Origin: Pacificispira sp965223125
Lineage (GTDB): Bacteria > Pseudomonadota > Alphaproteobacteria > UBA8366 > Aestuariispiraceae
DNA: 64,000 bases
Assembly (NCBI GenBank): GCA_965223125.1
Contig: OZ244984.1
Span: 2,480,001-2,544,000 of the forward strand
Direction: 5' to 3'
The position numbers were made by a program, and so were the translations under genes. The notes beneath the pieces were generated by a model. It saw only the letters and a program-made list of their open reading frames with translations, did no database searches and was not told the origin of the DNA. Of this stretch, positions 34,556-41,775 are shown piece after piece (the first letter of the stretch is position 1; every line of letters begins with the position of its first letter).

Positions 34556-35323
34556 ATGGCGGGTTTCTCGCTGGGCATTCTGGGTTACGGACATTTCGGG
34601 TCATTCCTGCATCGGCTGGCGGAGCGGTTCCTGCCGGATGTGCCGGTGCGTGTCTATCGCCGCAGTGCAACGCCGGGTGAGGGTCATTTTGTCAGCCTGG
34701 AGGACGTCCTGGCCTGTGATGCGCTACTGCTCTGCATGCCGATCAGCGCCTATGCCGAAACGCTGACAGCGATCCGCGACAGGCTTCGTCCCGACACGAT
34801 CCTGATCGATGTCGCGACCGTAAAGCGCTATACCGGCGGCCTGATCCGCGATCTGGTGCCGGGCCAGCCCTATATCTGCACCCATCCGATGTTCGGACCG
34901 GAAAGCTATGCCAAGAAATCGGGCGACGTGACCGGGTTTCGCATTGTCATCACGGAAACCAATCTCAGTCCCGATCTGGACGAACCGTTCCGGGCGCGGC
35001 TGCGGCAGGCTGGCTTTGACGTGGTCGAGAAGACCGCCGATGCACATGACCGGGAACTGGCCGAAACCCTGTTCCTGACCCATTACATCGGTCAGATCGT
35101 GTCCCATAGCGGGTTTGAACGCACCGAGATCGATACCGTCTCCTTCGGATTCCTGATGGATGCAGTGGACAGCGTGCGCCATGACCTGGAACTGTTTCAG
35201 GAAGTCTGCCGCTTCAACCCCTATTGCCAGGACGTTGTGCGCCGCTTCGACCATAGCGAACAGGCAATCAAGCAAAGGCTGTTGAGTCTGGAACCGGTGC
35301 CTGAGGCTCTGATCTCGGACTAG
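34556..35323 (+). CDS. Prephenate/arogenate dehydrogenase-like protein
   Basis: A 255-aa NAD(P)-dependent dehydrogenase: Rossmann motif LGILGYGHFGSFLHRLAERF at the start, DALLLCMPISAYAETLTAI, DVATVKRY, and the substrate His in CTHPMFGPES, as in arogenate dehydrogenases. The C-terminal helical domain is shorter than in bacterial TyrA and there is no ACT or chorismate mutase domain. Start at 34556 with GGAG upstream; the reading back to 34382 would overlap the mutase promoter. It probably contributes to Tyr synthesis. Its stop overlaps that of the convergent anti-sigma-like gene. Confidence 0.78.
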   Translation: MAGFSLGILGYGHFGSFLHRLAERFLPDVPVRVYRRSATPGEGHFVSLEDVLACDALLLCMPISAYAETLTAIRDRLRPDTILIDVATVKRYTGGLIRDLVPGQPYICTHPMFGPESYAKKSGDVTGFRIVITETNLSPDLDEPFRARLRQAGFDVVEKTADAHDRELAETLFLTHYIGQIVSHSGFERTEIDTVSFGFLMDAVDSVRHDLELFQEVCRFNPYCQDVVRRFDHSEQAIKQRLLSLEPVPEALISD

Positions 35324-36033
35324 TTTTCCATGATCTGTGGGGGAGCATCACCGGTTGCTGCCAGAATTGGTGCGGGCCGCGACAGGTTTCCCGTCGGTAT
35401 TCCGATTTCCGGCGTGGTGTCCGCAGTCTGCTGGGTCGGTATGGTGCGACGCTCAATGCCGTTCGCTTTAGGATAGACTGAGGATGTCTCCTGGAGGATC
35501 GGTTCAGGCACACTGTCGGCATGTGGTGCGCCTGCAACAGCCTCTGTACCCGAACTAGTGGCTGCAACCGGCGCGGTCTGAATGGCGTCCGGTGATAGAA
35601 CTTCCGCCATGCGCCAGCCGATAAGGACGGATAGGGCGCATATCGCAAGGCAGGCGGCCAGTGCCTGCATCCGGGGGATGACCAGAACGCCACGCGGCAC
35701 TATTCTCCCTTCTGTATCCTTTGATATGTCTGCATGCGACCGCAGTCCCTGCAGCAGGCGGGGAGGTATCTCCTCCGTCAGGATCGGATCATAACAGGCA
35801 TGCAGATGGCTTTCGATCCGGCGGTGCGCCGCGACGATGTCAGCCTCGACGATGCCCGATGACCCGTCCGCGTCGCTGCGGGTCGAGGTGAGGATCCGGC
35901 GTCCGGAACCGCTTGCCCTGGCACCGTCCACGGTATCGGTGACGCGCAGGACATGGGATTTCCAGGCATCGCTTGCGAGGTCCCGATCCCGGATCAGGCC
36001 AGATTTGAACAGGGTCCTGATAAGAATATTCAT
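35320..36033 (-). CDS. Anti-sigma factor-like single-pass membrane protein
   Basis: A 237-aa protein with a cytoplasmic N-terminal half, one transmembrane helix at about residues 118-142 (LVIPRMQALAACLAICALSV) and a Pro/Thr-rich periplasmic tail. The gene overlaps the ECF sigma factor stop in an ATGA arrangement, the usual layout for a membrane anti-sigma factor. The cytoplasmic part contains one Cys and scattered His (IVAAHRRIESHLHACYDP, like an HxxxC zinc anti-sigma motif in relaxed form). Role inferred from context. Confidence 0.68.
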   Translation of the reverse strand: MNILIRTLFKSGLIRDRDLASDAWKSHVLRVTDTVDGARASGSGRRILTSTRSDADGSSGIVEADIVAAHRRIESHLHACYDPILTEEIPPRLLQGLRSHADISKDTEGRIVPRGVLVIPRMQALAACLAICALSVLIGWRMAEVLSPDAIQTAPVAATSSGTEAVAGAPHADSVPEPILQETSSVYPKANGIERRTIPTQQTADTTPEIGIPTGNLSRPAPILAATGDAPPQIMEN

Positions 36034-36626
36034 TTTACCTGCCTCAGATAGGGGGTATCGGAACGGTCGCCCGCATCCGGATCCTGATCTTCATTCCGAT
36101 CCAGGTCCGGTTCGGCGGGGCGGACCTCCCGCAGGGCCTCGCGGGCGCGGAACAGGCGCGATCTCACGGTACCGATCGGGGCTTTCATAATCTTCGCGAC
36201 CTCATCATAGCTCAGGCCTTCAAGCGTCACGAGGGAGAGGACGGAGCGTTGCTGCACCGGCAGGTCGTCGACCGCCGCCATGACCCGCGATAGGGTCAGA
36301 TGATGAATTTGGGCCGGAGCGGATGAAAATGCCTCCGAAACCTGCGGGATATCATCAACATCCTGTGCGACTCCAACCTCCGCCGGGCGCGCCCGGTGTT
36401 TGCGGTGATCCAGGAAGACCCGGTATTCGATGCCAAACAGCCAACTGCGGATCGACCCGTCCCGACGCCAGTTCGACCATTTGCGCAATCCACGCTCCAC
36501 CGTGTCCTGGACTACGTCATCCGCCAGTTCGGGATGGCCGGTCAGAACGCGCGCGAACCGACGCAGATGGGGCAGTTCGCTTGCGATCCTGGCAACAACT
36601 TCACTTTTTCCTTCGACATGCCGCAG
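36030..36626 (-). CDS. ECF-type RNA polymerase sigma factor, non-ATG start
   Basis: Region 2 (ELPHLRRFARVLTGHPELAD through SWLFGIEYRVFLDHRK) and region 4 (LPVQQRSVLSLVTLEGLSYD, GTVRSRLFRAREALRE) are both complete only if translation starts upstream of 36500. The frame is open to a stop at 36711-36713 but contains no ATG, GTG or TTG before region 2. The best candidate is CTG at 36626, preceded by AAAAGGA with 5-base spacing, giving 198 aa; the start is uncertain. A start at GTG 36500 would remove most of region 2. It is coupled to the anti-sigma-like gene downstream. Confidence 0.75.
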   Translation of the reverse strand: MRHVEGKSEVVARIASELPHLRRFARVLTGHPELADDVVQDTVERGLRKWSNWRRDGSIRSWLFGIEYRVFLDHRKHRARPAEVGVAQDVDDIPQVSEAFSSAPAQIHHLTLSRVMAAVDDLPVQQRSVLSLVTLEGLSYDEVAKIMKAPIGTVRSRLFRAREALREVRPAEPDLDRNEDQDPDAGDRSDTPYLRQVK

Positions 36627-36655
36627 TCGGGTCCTTTTCTCTGCCTCATGACATA

Positions 36656-36683
36656 GGGACGCCGCGATGCGTGGAAAAGTTCC
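36656..36683 (-). promoter_or_regulatory. Possible ECF-type promoter before the sigma operon
   Basis: On the reverse strand GGAAC (36683-36679) is followed after 18 bases by GTCCC (36660-36656). This resembles the GGAAC/GTC class of ECF promoters and suggests autoregulation. If right, transcription begins near 36650, which excludes translation starts further upstream. Confidence 0.4.
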
Positions 36684-36744
36684 ATTTTCAATACGGCAGA
36701 AGGCTCTGGATCAGATTTTTGAGGAAAAAAGATCGGAATTGAAT

Positions 36745-36770
36745 GGAACCATTTCCGCTGCGGACTGTCA
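36745..36770 (+). promoter_or_regulatory. Possible ECF-type promoter before the DUF4168 gene
   Basis: GGAAC (36745-36749) and GTCA (36767-36770) are 17 bases apart, a good match to ECF -35/-10 spacing and close to the reverse-strand pair at 36683. It would place the secreted DUF4168 protein under the adjacent sigma factor. Confidence 0.45.
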
Positions 36771-36853
36771 TTCAAGTGACGCCCCGACGCACAGGGCGCA
36801 CTGGAATCGCAAGACGCGACAGATGTAGACGCTTAAAAAAGGAGGACTTAGCC

Positions 36854-37288
36854 TTGACTTTCAGCAAGCATTTCAAGGATACCGGATCGGTCACTACTCT
36901 CAGAAGCGTGGCACTGGCAAGTGTGTTCGCCCTCGGCGCCGTTGTCGGCACGGCCTATGCCGGGTCCGATACGATGCCGAAGCAGGACGATGCCCAGATC
37001 CAGCTTCTTGCCCAAAACCTTGCCCAGGCTGCCGGTGATGTCAGCGACGAACAGCTTCGCTCCTTCTCCATGGCCCAGGGTTCGATCATGGCCATTCAGG
37101 AAGAATGGCAGAACCGCGTTGATCGCGGCGAAGTGGACCCGAACGACGCCCAGGCAATCGAAGACGTCCGGACCCAGATGGCGATGACGGTCGAGCAGAC
37201 GGGCCTCAGTGTCGAGGATTACAACATGATCTTCGAAACGCTGCAGACCGATCCCGAATTGCGGGAACGCTATCAGGAAATGCAGTAA
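36854..37288 (+). CDS. Secreted DUF4168-like protein, TTG start
   Basis: A 144-aa protein starting at TTG 36854, 8 bases after a very strong AAAAGGAGG sequence. The signal peptide is TLRSVALASVFALGAVVGTAYA with cleavage before GSDTM. The mature part is helical and acidic, with VSDEQLRSFSMAQGSIMAIQ and VEQTGLSVEDYNMIFETLQ, resembling DUF4168. It is divergent from the ECF sigma operon and may be its main target. A stable terminator follows. Envelope function unknown. Confidence 0.82.
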   Translation: MTFSKHFKDTGSVTTLRSVALASVFALGAVVGTAYAGSDTMPKQDDAQIQLLAQNLAQAAGDVSDEQLRSFSMAQGSIMAIQEEWQNRVDRGEVDPNDAQAIEDVRTQMAMTVEQTGLSVEDYNMIFETLQTDPELRERYQEMQ

Positions 37289-37312
37289 CCCTGTTTGCTG
37301 CACGGACACCTT

Positions 37313-37347
37313 GGCACTTCCGGGCATTCGCCCGGAGGTGCCTTTTT
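37313..37347 (+). terminator. Rho-independent terminator of the DUF4168 gene
   Basis: A 13-base-pair stem, GGCACTTCCGGGC with GCCCGGAGGTGCC (one T-G wobble), a 4-base ATTC loop and TTTTT directly after it. It begins 25 bases past the DUF4168 stop and may also serve the convergent amidase gene. Confidence 0.9.
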
Positions 37348-37361
37348 ATGTATCGGAAGCT

Positions 37362-38762
37362 TTAGGTATCAGCCAGAGTCAGGGTTTCGGCGGGTGGATT
37401 GCGTTCCCATACCTGTAATCCGCGCTCTACCGCTTCGGCGGCTTCTAGGACCAGGCGGTCGTTGCCGGGCGGGCCGATGATCTGCAATCCGACGGGCAGT
37501 CCGTCGGCGGTGAAGCCGCCGGGGACGGAGATGGAAGGCAGGTCGAGTGCCGGGCTGATATAGACCGTATCCCAGTCGAATCCGGCGCTGGTCAGGCTGG
37601 CCGGTTCAAAGGGCGGGCCGCTGGTCGTCGGCCAGCACATCAGGTCGAACTGGTCGAAGAAGGCGGTCAGGCGGGTCCAGGCCTTCACCCGCAGCGCATA
37701 GGCCCGCTCCATCTCGTACCCCGTCAGGCGGCGGGACTGGCCGACCAGATCCAGGATTGTCTCACCCAGTTCCAATCCGTATTCATCGACCGCCCATCCG
37801 GCGTATTCCGCAGCGCAGAGCGCCCGGAAAACCGGCTGACTGCGCGCCAGGAAGGTGATGTCGGGATGCGCTTCAGTAACTGCCGCCCCCGCATCCGCCA
37901 GAGCATCGCCGCAGGATGATAGTGCCGCCGTGACTGCCGGGTCGATGCGGAAGGCGTCCGCGCCGACCGAGAACGCGATCCGCACCCCACTCAGATTTCC
38001 GGTCAGCGGGGTTGCGAATTCCTCCGGCCCGAACGGTGCGGCAATCGGGCTATGCGGATGGCGACCGGAAACGACCGACAGCATCAGGCGCAGGTCATCA
38101 ACCCGTCGCGCCATCGGCCCCATCACATGCAGGCGGTCATAGGGCGCGACGCTGGGCAGTTTCGGCACCACACCGGTGGAAGGGCGGAAACCGGCACAAT
38201 TGCACCAGCTTGCCGGGATTCGGGTTGATCCCCCCAGATCGGTGCCATCGGCAATCGGGACCAGATCCATTGCCAGCGCGGCTCCGGCCCCGCCGGAACT
38301 GGACCCGACGGACCGCCCGAAGGCATAGGGATTGCGGGTCCGACCCCAGAGTGGATTGTCGGTATCCTCCCCGAAGGCGAATTCCGGCATATTCGTCTTG
38401 CCGACAACGATGGCCCCCGCCGCCTTCATCCGCGCGACATGCAGGCTGTCCGACTCCGGCCAGTTGTTGCGCAAAGCTGCTGCGCCATAGGTGGTACGGA
38501 AACCCGCGACGTCGAAATTATCCTTTATTGCGACCGGCAGACCGAACAGAGGGCCGGTCTCCTTGCCCCGGTCGCGGGACTCGTCTGCCGCTCTGGCTGC
38601 CTGCCGTGCGGCCTCCAGATCCAGTTGGACGATGGCATTGATGCGCGGATTAAACCGCTCGATCCGGTCGGCAAAGGCGTCCATCACGTCTATGCAGCGC
38701 AATGCCCCGCTCTTCATCTGTGCGGCCAGGGTGCCCGCCGACTGGCGCGTAATCGAATTCAT
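37362..38762 (-). CDS. Amidase-signature-family amidase
   Basis: A 466-aa amidase. The Ser-cisSer-Lys triad is visible: Lys in GLPVAIKDNFDVAG, the Ser of GSSSGGAGAALA, and the nucleophile Ser in DGTDLGGSTRIPA. NMPEFAFGEDTDNPLWGRTRNP is typical of the family. It hydrolyses an amide of unknown identity; it is not part of a gatCAB cluster. The gene is divergent from the EutB-like gene across 114 bases. Confidence 0.9.
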   Translation of the reverse strand: MNSITRQSAGTLAAQMKSGALRCIDVMDAFADRIERFNPRINAIVQLDLEAARQAARAADESRDRGKETGPLFGLPVAIKDNFDVAGFRTTYGAAALRNNWPESDSLHVARMKAAGAIVVGKTNMPEFAFGEDTDNPLWGRTRNPYAFGRSVGSSSGGAGAALAMDLVPIADGTDLGGSTRIPASWCNCAGFRPSTGVVPKLPSVAPYDRLHVMGPMARRVDDLRLMLSVVSGRHPHSPIAAPFGPEEFATPLTGNLSGVRIAFSVGADAFRIDPAVTAALSSCGDALADAGAAVTEAHPDITFLARSQPVFRALCAAEYAGWAVDEYGLELGETILDLVGQSRRLTGYEMERAYALRVKAWTRLTAFFDQFDLMCWPTTSGPPFEPASLTSAGFDWDTVYISPALDLPSISVPGGFTADGLPVGLQIIGPPGNDRLVLEAAEAVERGLQVWERNPPAETLTLADT

Positions 38763-38876
38763 GGGGTGACGGCCTTTGCGACGGAGGAATGCTAATCAGC
38801 GCTCTACCAGCTTCCTGTTTCGGGGGCAATATCCACCAAACTTGTGCTCCCGGCGTGTGCCCTTTACCCTTGGCCC

Positions 38877-39878
38877 ATGATCGATACGCATATCCCCTTG
38901 GCCGCCTTTGAGGCGGCGCGCGCTCGCATAGCGCCCCATGTGCTGCGCACCCCGCTGGTGCCCGCCTTTCCCCTGTCCGATGCCTGTGGGGGAGAGGTGC
39001 GCCTGAAGCTGGAGACCCTCCAGGCGACAGGTGCGTTCAAGCTGCGCGGCGCGACAAATGCGATCCTCAACCTGTCGGCGGAAGACCGGGCGCGTGGGGT
39101 GGTTACCTGTTCCACCGGAAATCACGGGCGCGGTGTTGCCTATGCCGCAAACCTGCTGGGCGTGCGCGCGGTCATATGCATGTCCAGTCTGGTCCCCCAG
39201 GTGAAGATCGATGGTATTCGCCGGTTCGGCGGCGAGGTCCGTATCCATGGCAAGAGTCAGGACGAGGCCGAGGTCGAGGCGCTGCGTCTGATGAAAGAGG
39301 AGGGGCTGGTTTATCTTTCCCCCTTCGATCATGACGATGTCGTCTGCGGTCAGGGAACCATCGGGTTGGAGTTGATCGAGGATTGGCCGGAACTGGATAC
39401 CGTGGTCGTGCCGCTGTCCGGGGGCGGGCTGATGGCCGGTATCGCTGCTGCGGTGAAAAGCCAAAAGCCGGAAACCCGCCTGATCGGCGTCACCATGGAA
39501 CGCGGGCCCGCGATGCATGAGAGCATCCGGGCCGGGCATCCGGTCGAGGTTGTCGAGGAACCGACCCTGGCGGATTCGCTGGGCGGTGGTATCGGACTGG
39601 ACAATCGCCGGACCTTCGCGATGTGCCGTGATCTTGTGGATGAGACGGTGCTGGTCAGCGAGGCGGAGATCGCCGCGGGCATGCGCGCCCTGTACCGCGA
39701 CCAGCAGATCGTGGCCGAAGGCGGTGGCGCGGTCGGTGTCGCGGCGCTGATAGCCGGTAAAATATCCGCCAAAGGCCGCCGGATTGCCGTTGTCATCAGC
39801 GGCAGAAATGTTGATATGGATATCTTCACCCGGATTGTGTCGGGAGAGAATGTTGATCTTACCGCCAAACCGGCCTGA
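38877..39878 (+). CDS. PLP-dependent threonine-dehydratase-like enzyme (EutB/BhcB-type)
   Basis: A 333-aa fold-type II PLP enzyme. PLP Lys is in ATGAFKLRGATNAI, the phosphate loop is STGNHGRGVAYAA, and SGGGLMAG follows; a C-terminal GGGAVGVAALIAG closes the barrel. It lacks the ACT domain of IlvA. With the cyclodeaminase-like gene 23 bases downstream it matches the EutB-EutC pair of hydroxyectoine use, and equally the BhcB (3-hydroxyaspartate dehydratase)-BhcD pair of the beta-hydroxyaspartate cycle. No other gene of either pathway is in the window. Confidence 0.82.
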   Translation: MIDTHIPLAAFEAARARIAPHVLRTPLVPAFPLSDACGGEVRLKLETLQATGAFKLRGATNAILNLSAEDRARGVVTCSTGNHGRGVAYAANLLGVRAVICMSSLVPQVKIDGIRRFGGEVRIHGKSQDEAEVEALRLMKEEGLVYLSPFDHDDVVCGQGTIGLELIEDWPELDTVVVPLSGGGLMAGIAAAVKSQKPETRLIGVTMERGPAMHESIRAGHPVEVVEEPTLADSLGGGIGLDNRRTFAMCRDLVDETVLVSEAEIAAGMRALYRDQQIVAEGGGAVGVAALIAGKISAKGRRIAVVISGRNVDMDIFTRIVSGENVDLTAKPA

Positions 39879-39901
39879 ATGGATTGCAGGGAAAAGAATC
39901 G

Positions 39902-40894
39902 ATGCAGGAAGTTCTGATACTGAATGAAAATGAACTGCGGCAGGCGGTGTCGCTGGATATGTCGATCATCGATCTCGTCGCCGATGCCTTTGCAAAACTG
40001 TCCGCCGGAACCGTTTCCATGCCGCCGATCCTGCGCATGGATATGGAGGATCGCAACGGGGAGGTCGATGTGAAGACCGCCTATGTTCCCGGTCTCGACG
40101 GCTTTGCAATCAAAATTAGCCCCGGCTTTTTTGACAATCCCAAGATCGGCCTGTCCACCACCAGTGGCCTGATGGTCGTGCATGACGCTACGACGGGGTT
40201 CGTGCGCGCTGTTCTGCTGGACAATGGCTATCTGACCGATGTGCGCACTGCTGCTGCCGGGGCCGTTGCTGCGCGCCTGCTGGCACCGGAGAAGGCGACC
40301 CGTGCCGGGGTTATTGGTACGGGTGTACAGGCGCGCCTTCAGATGCAGGCGCTGGCCATGGTCCGCCCCATCGAGTCGATCATCGTCTGGGGGCGCGATC
40401 CGGAAAAGGCGGCGGAATGCGCTAGGGACATCGAACGCCTGACCGGTGCCAGTGCCACCGTATCGGACAGCATCGGCGATCTGGTCTGCGATTCCGACGT
40501 GGTGGTGACGACAACGCCCAGCCGCACACCGCTGATCGAGGCTTCGATGCTGCATCCGGGGCTGCATATAACCGCCATGGGATCGGATGCGGAGCACAAG
40601 AATGAACTGGCCCCGGACGTGATTGCCGAGGTGGACCTGTTCACCTGCGACCGCCATGCCCAATCCGCGCGATTGGGGGAATTGCACCATGCCGTGGGCG
40701 CGGGGGTGGTTCCGGAGGATATGCCGGTGACCGAACTGGGCGAATTGATCTCGGGCACGAAGAAGGGCCGCATCAACGATAAGCAGGTGACCGTCTGCGA
40801 CCTGACAGGCACCGGCGTCCAGGATACCGCCATCGCCATCCATACATTGAGAATAGCCGAAGAACAGGGCTTCGGGGCCAAGCTGGCGAATTAG
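39902..40894 (+). CDS. Ornithine-cyclodeaminase/mu-crystallin family protein (EutC/BhcD-type)
   Basis: A 330-aa NAD(P)-dependent enzyme: MPPILRMDMEDRNGEVDVKTAYVPG at the substrate site, GYLTDVRTAAAGAVAARLLAP, the Rossmann motif GVIGTGVQARLQMQAL, and DVVVTTTPSRTPLI. Relatives reduce cyclic or linear imines such as iminosuccinate (BhcD), or work in ectoine use (EutC). Start at ATG 39902 with AGGGAAAAG upstream. Co-transcribed with the dehydratase gene before it, so the two probably act in succession on a hydroxy- or imino-amino acid. Confidence 0.82.
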   Translation: MQEVLILNENELRQAVSLDMSIIDLVADAFAKLSAGTVSMPPILRMDMEDRNGEVDVKTAYVPGLDGFAIKISPGFFDNPKIGLSTTSGLMVVHDATTGFVRAVLLDNGYLTDVRTAAAGAVAARLLAPEKATRAGVIGTGVQARLQMQALAMVRPIESIIVWGRDPEKAAECARDIERLTGASATVSDSIGDLVCDSDVVVTTTPSRTPLIEASMLHPGLHITAMGSDAEHKNELAPDVIAEVDLFTCDRHAQSARLGELHHAVGAGVVPEDMPVTELGELISGTKKGRINDKQVTVCDLTGTGVQDTAIAIHTLRIAEEQGFGAKLAN

Positions 40895-40912
40895 GGCGAA
40901 AGATAAACCGTC

Positions 40913-41209
40913 CTAACCCCCGTTCAAATGGCGTCCGCATCCTGAATAGGGGGTGCCGTTGACTGTCATTGTGACGGTCAGGGGTGAGTATTCCCCGCTC
41001 ATGACATCACGGCAGCCTTTGTCCTCTGTGATGATTTCGATCCGGTGCGTTTCAGTGCGGATCTGCATCGGATAAATCTTCAGGCGTGGTGGCAGGGTCT
41101 TCAGGATCGTTTCGCCATAGTTGAGCAGTACCAGCATGCCGCGCTCATGGTCGAGTTCCAGCAGCCAGCCCGGCTCGTTTCCGACCGCGCGCAGATCAAC
41201 CCCGCGCAC
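40913..41209 (-). CDS. COG3650-like conserved protein, GTG start likely
   Basis: About 98 residues in the frame ending at 40913: GVDLRAVGNEPGWLLELDHE at the start, RIEIITEDKGCRDVMSGEYS and VTMTVNGTPYSGCGRHL at the end, a pattern typical of COG3650 envelope proteins. No ATG is in frame near the domain start. GTG at 41209 is the nearest candidate, without a good ribosome binding site. The frame continues open upstream through two other genes, so the start is uncertain and an N-terminal part may have been lost. Confidence 0.6.
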   Translation of the reverse strand: MRGVDLRAVGNEPGWLLELDHERGMLVLLNYGETILKTLPPRLKIYPMQIRTETHRIEIITEDKGCRDVMSGEYSPLTVTMTVNGTPYSGCGRHLNGG

Positions 41210-41232
41210 CGCCGCGCCGCGCCAGGGCGCAT

Positions 41233-41406
41233 CTACTTCCGGTCGCCGGAACCCAGCCGGAAGAGGGCTGAAATCCCGCCCTTGATCACCGCCAGAATGA
41301 AGATGATGATTCCGATCAGGATGATCGGAATTCCGAAGATCAGCCCGATCCCCGACCCGGACAGCAATATTCCGATGATGATGATCAGCAGTCCGCTCAC
41401 ACCCAT
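41233..41406 (-). CDS. Small two-helix membrane protein
   Basis: A 57-aa protein, MGVSGLLIIIIGILLSGSGI and so on, with two hydrophobic helices rich in Ile and Gly, ending RLGSGDRK. The ATG at 41406 has GAGGAGCG about 6 bases upstream. It sits between the DUF6460 gene and the COG3650-like gene, all on the reverse strand and close together. Function unknown. Confidence 0.7.
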   Translation of the reverse strand: MGVSGLLIIIIGILLSGSGIGLIFGIPIILIGIIIFILAVIKGGISALFRLGSGDRK

Positions 41407-41418
41407 GATGTGCGCTCC

Positions 41419-41691
41419 TCAATCCTGTCGGCGGTTGCGGCTTTTCAGCAGGCCGAGCAGGACTGAGATCAGCCAGAGCGGCACCACGATTACCGCGCCT
41501 ATGATGATGTAACCCGCGCTCCATTCGATGGCACCTTTCGCCATCTCGTATATTCTGCGCAGCGTTGCGCCGAAATTGTCGAAGATGTCCTCCGGTCGGA
41601 TATCGAACTGCACCAGCAGCCAACCGATCACGAAACTGATCACCGCCAGTTTGAAGAGAGTGGCGAGAATTCTGCTCAAATCCGGTCTCAT
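41419..41691 (-). CDS. DUF6460-like membrane protein
   Basis: A 90-aa protein with two transmembrane helices (LFKLAVISFVIGWLLVQFDI and YIIIGAVIVVPLWLISVLLG) and a linker with PEDIFDNFGATLRRIYEM, which matches what I recall of DUF6460. The stop is 12 bases before the next small membrane protein, so these are probably co-transcribed. Unknown function in the inner membrane. Confidence 0.75.
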   Translation of the reverse strand: MRPDLSRILATLFKLAVISFVIGWLLVQFDIRPEDIFDNFGATLRRIYEMAKGAIEWSAGYIIIGAVIVVPLWLISVLLGLLKSRNRRQD

Positions 41692-41775
41692 CGCGGTCCT
41701 TCCAACACAGGATTCGGGGTCCGCAGGCTCCCCGTCCCGTCAATCCTTAACGATAGAATGCGATTTCGGCAAGAT

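Noticed and set aside
39350..40843. 497-codon reverse reading opposite the EutB/EutC-like genes
   Set aside because: Spans two well-supported forward genes and their spacer; antisense shadow.
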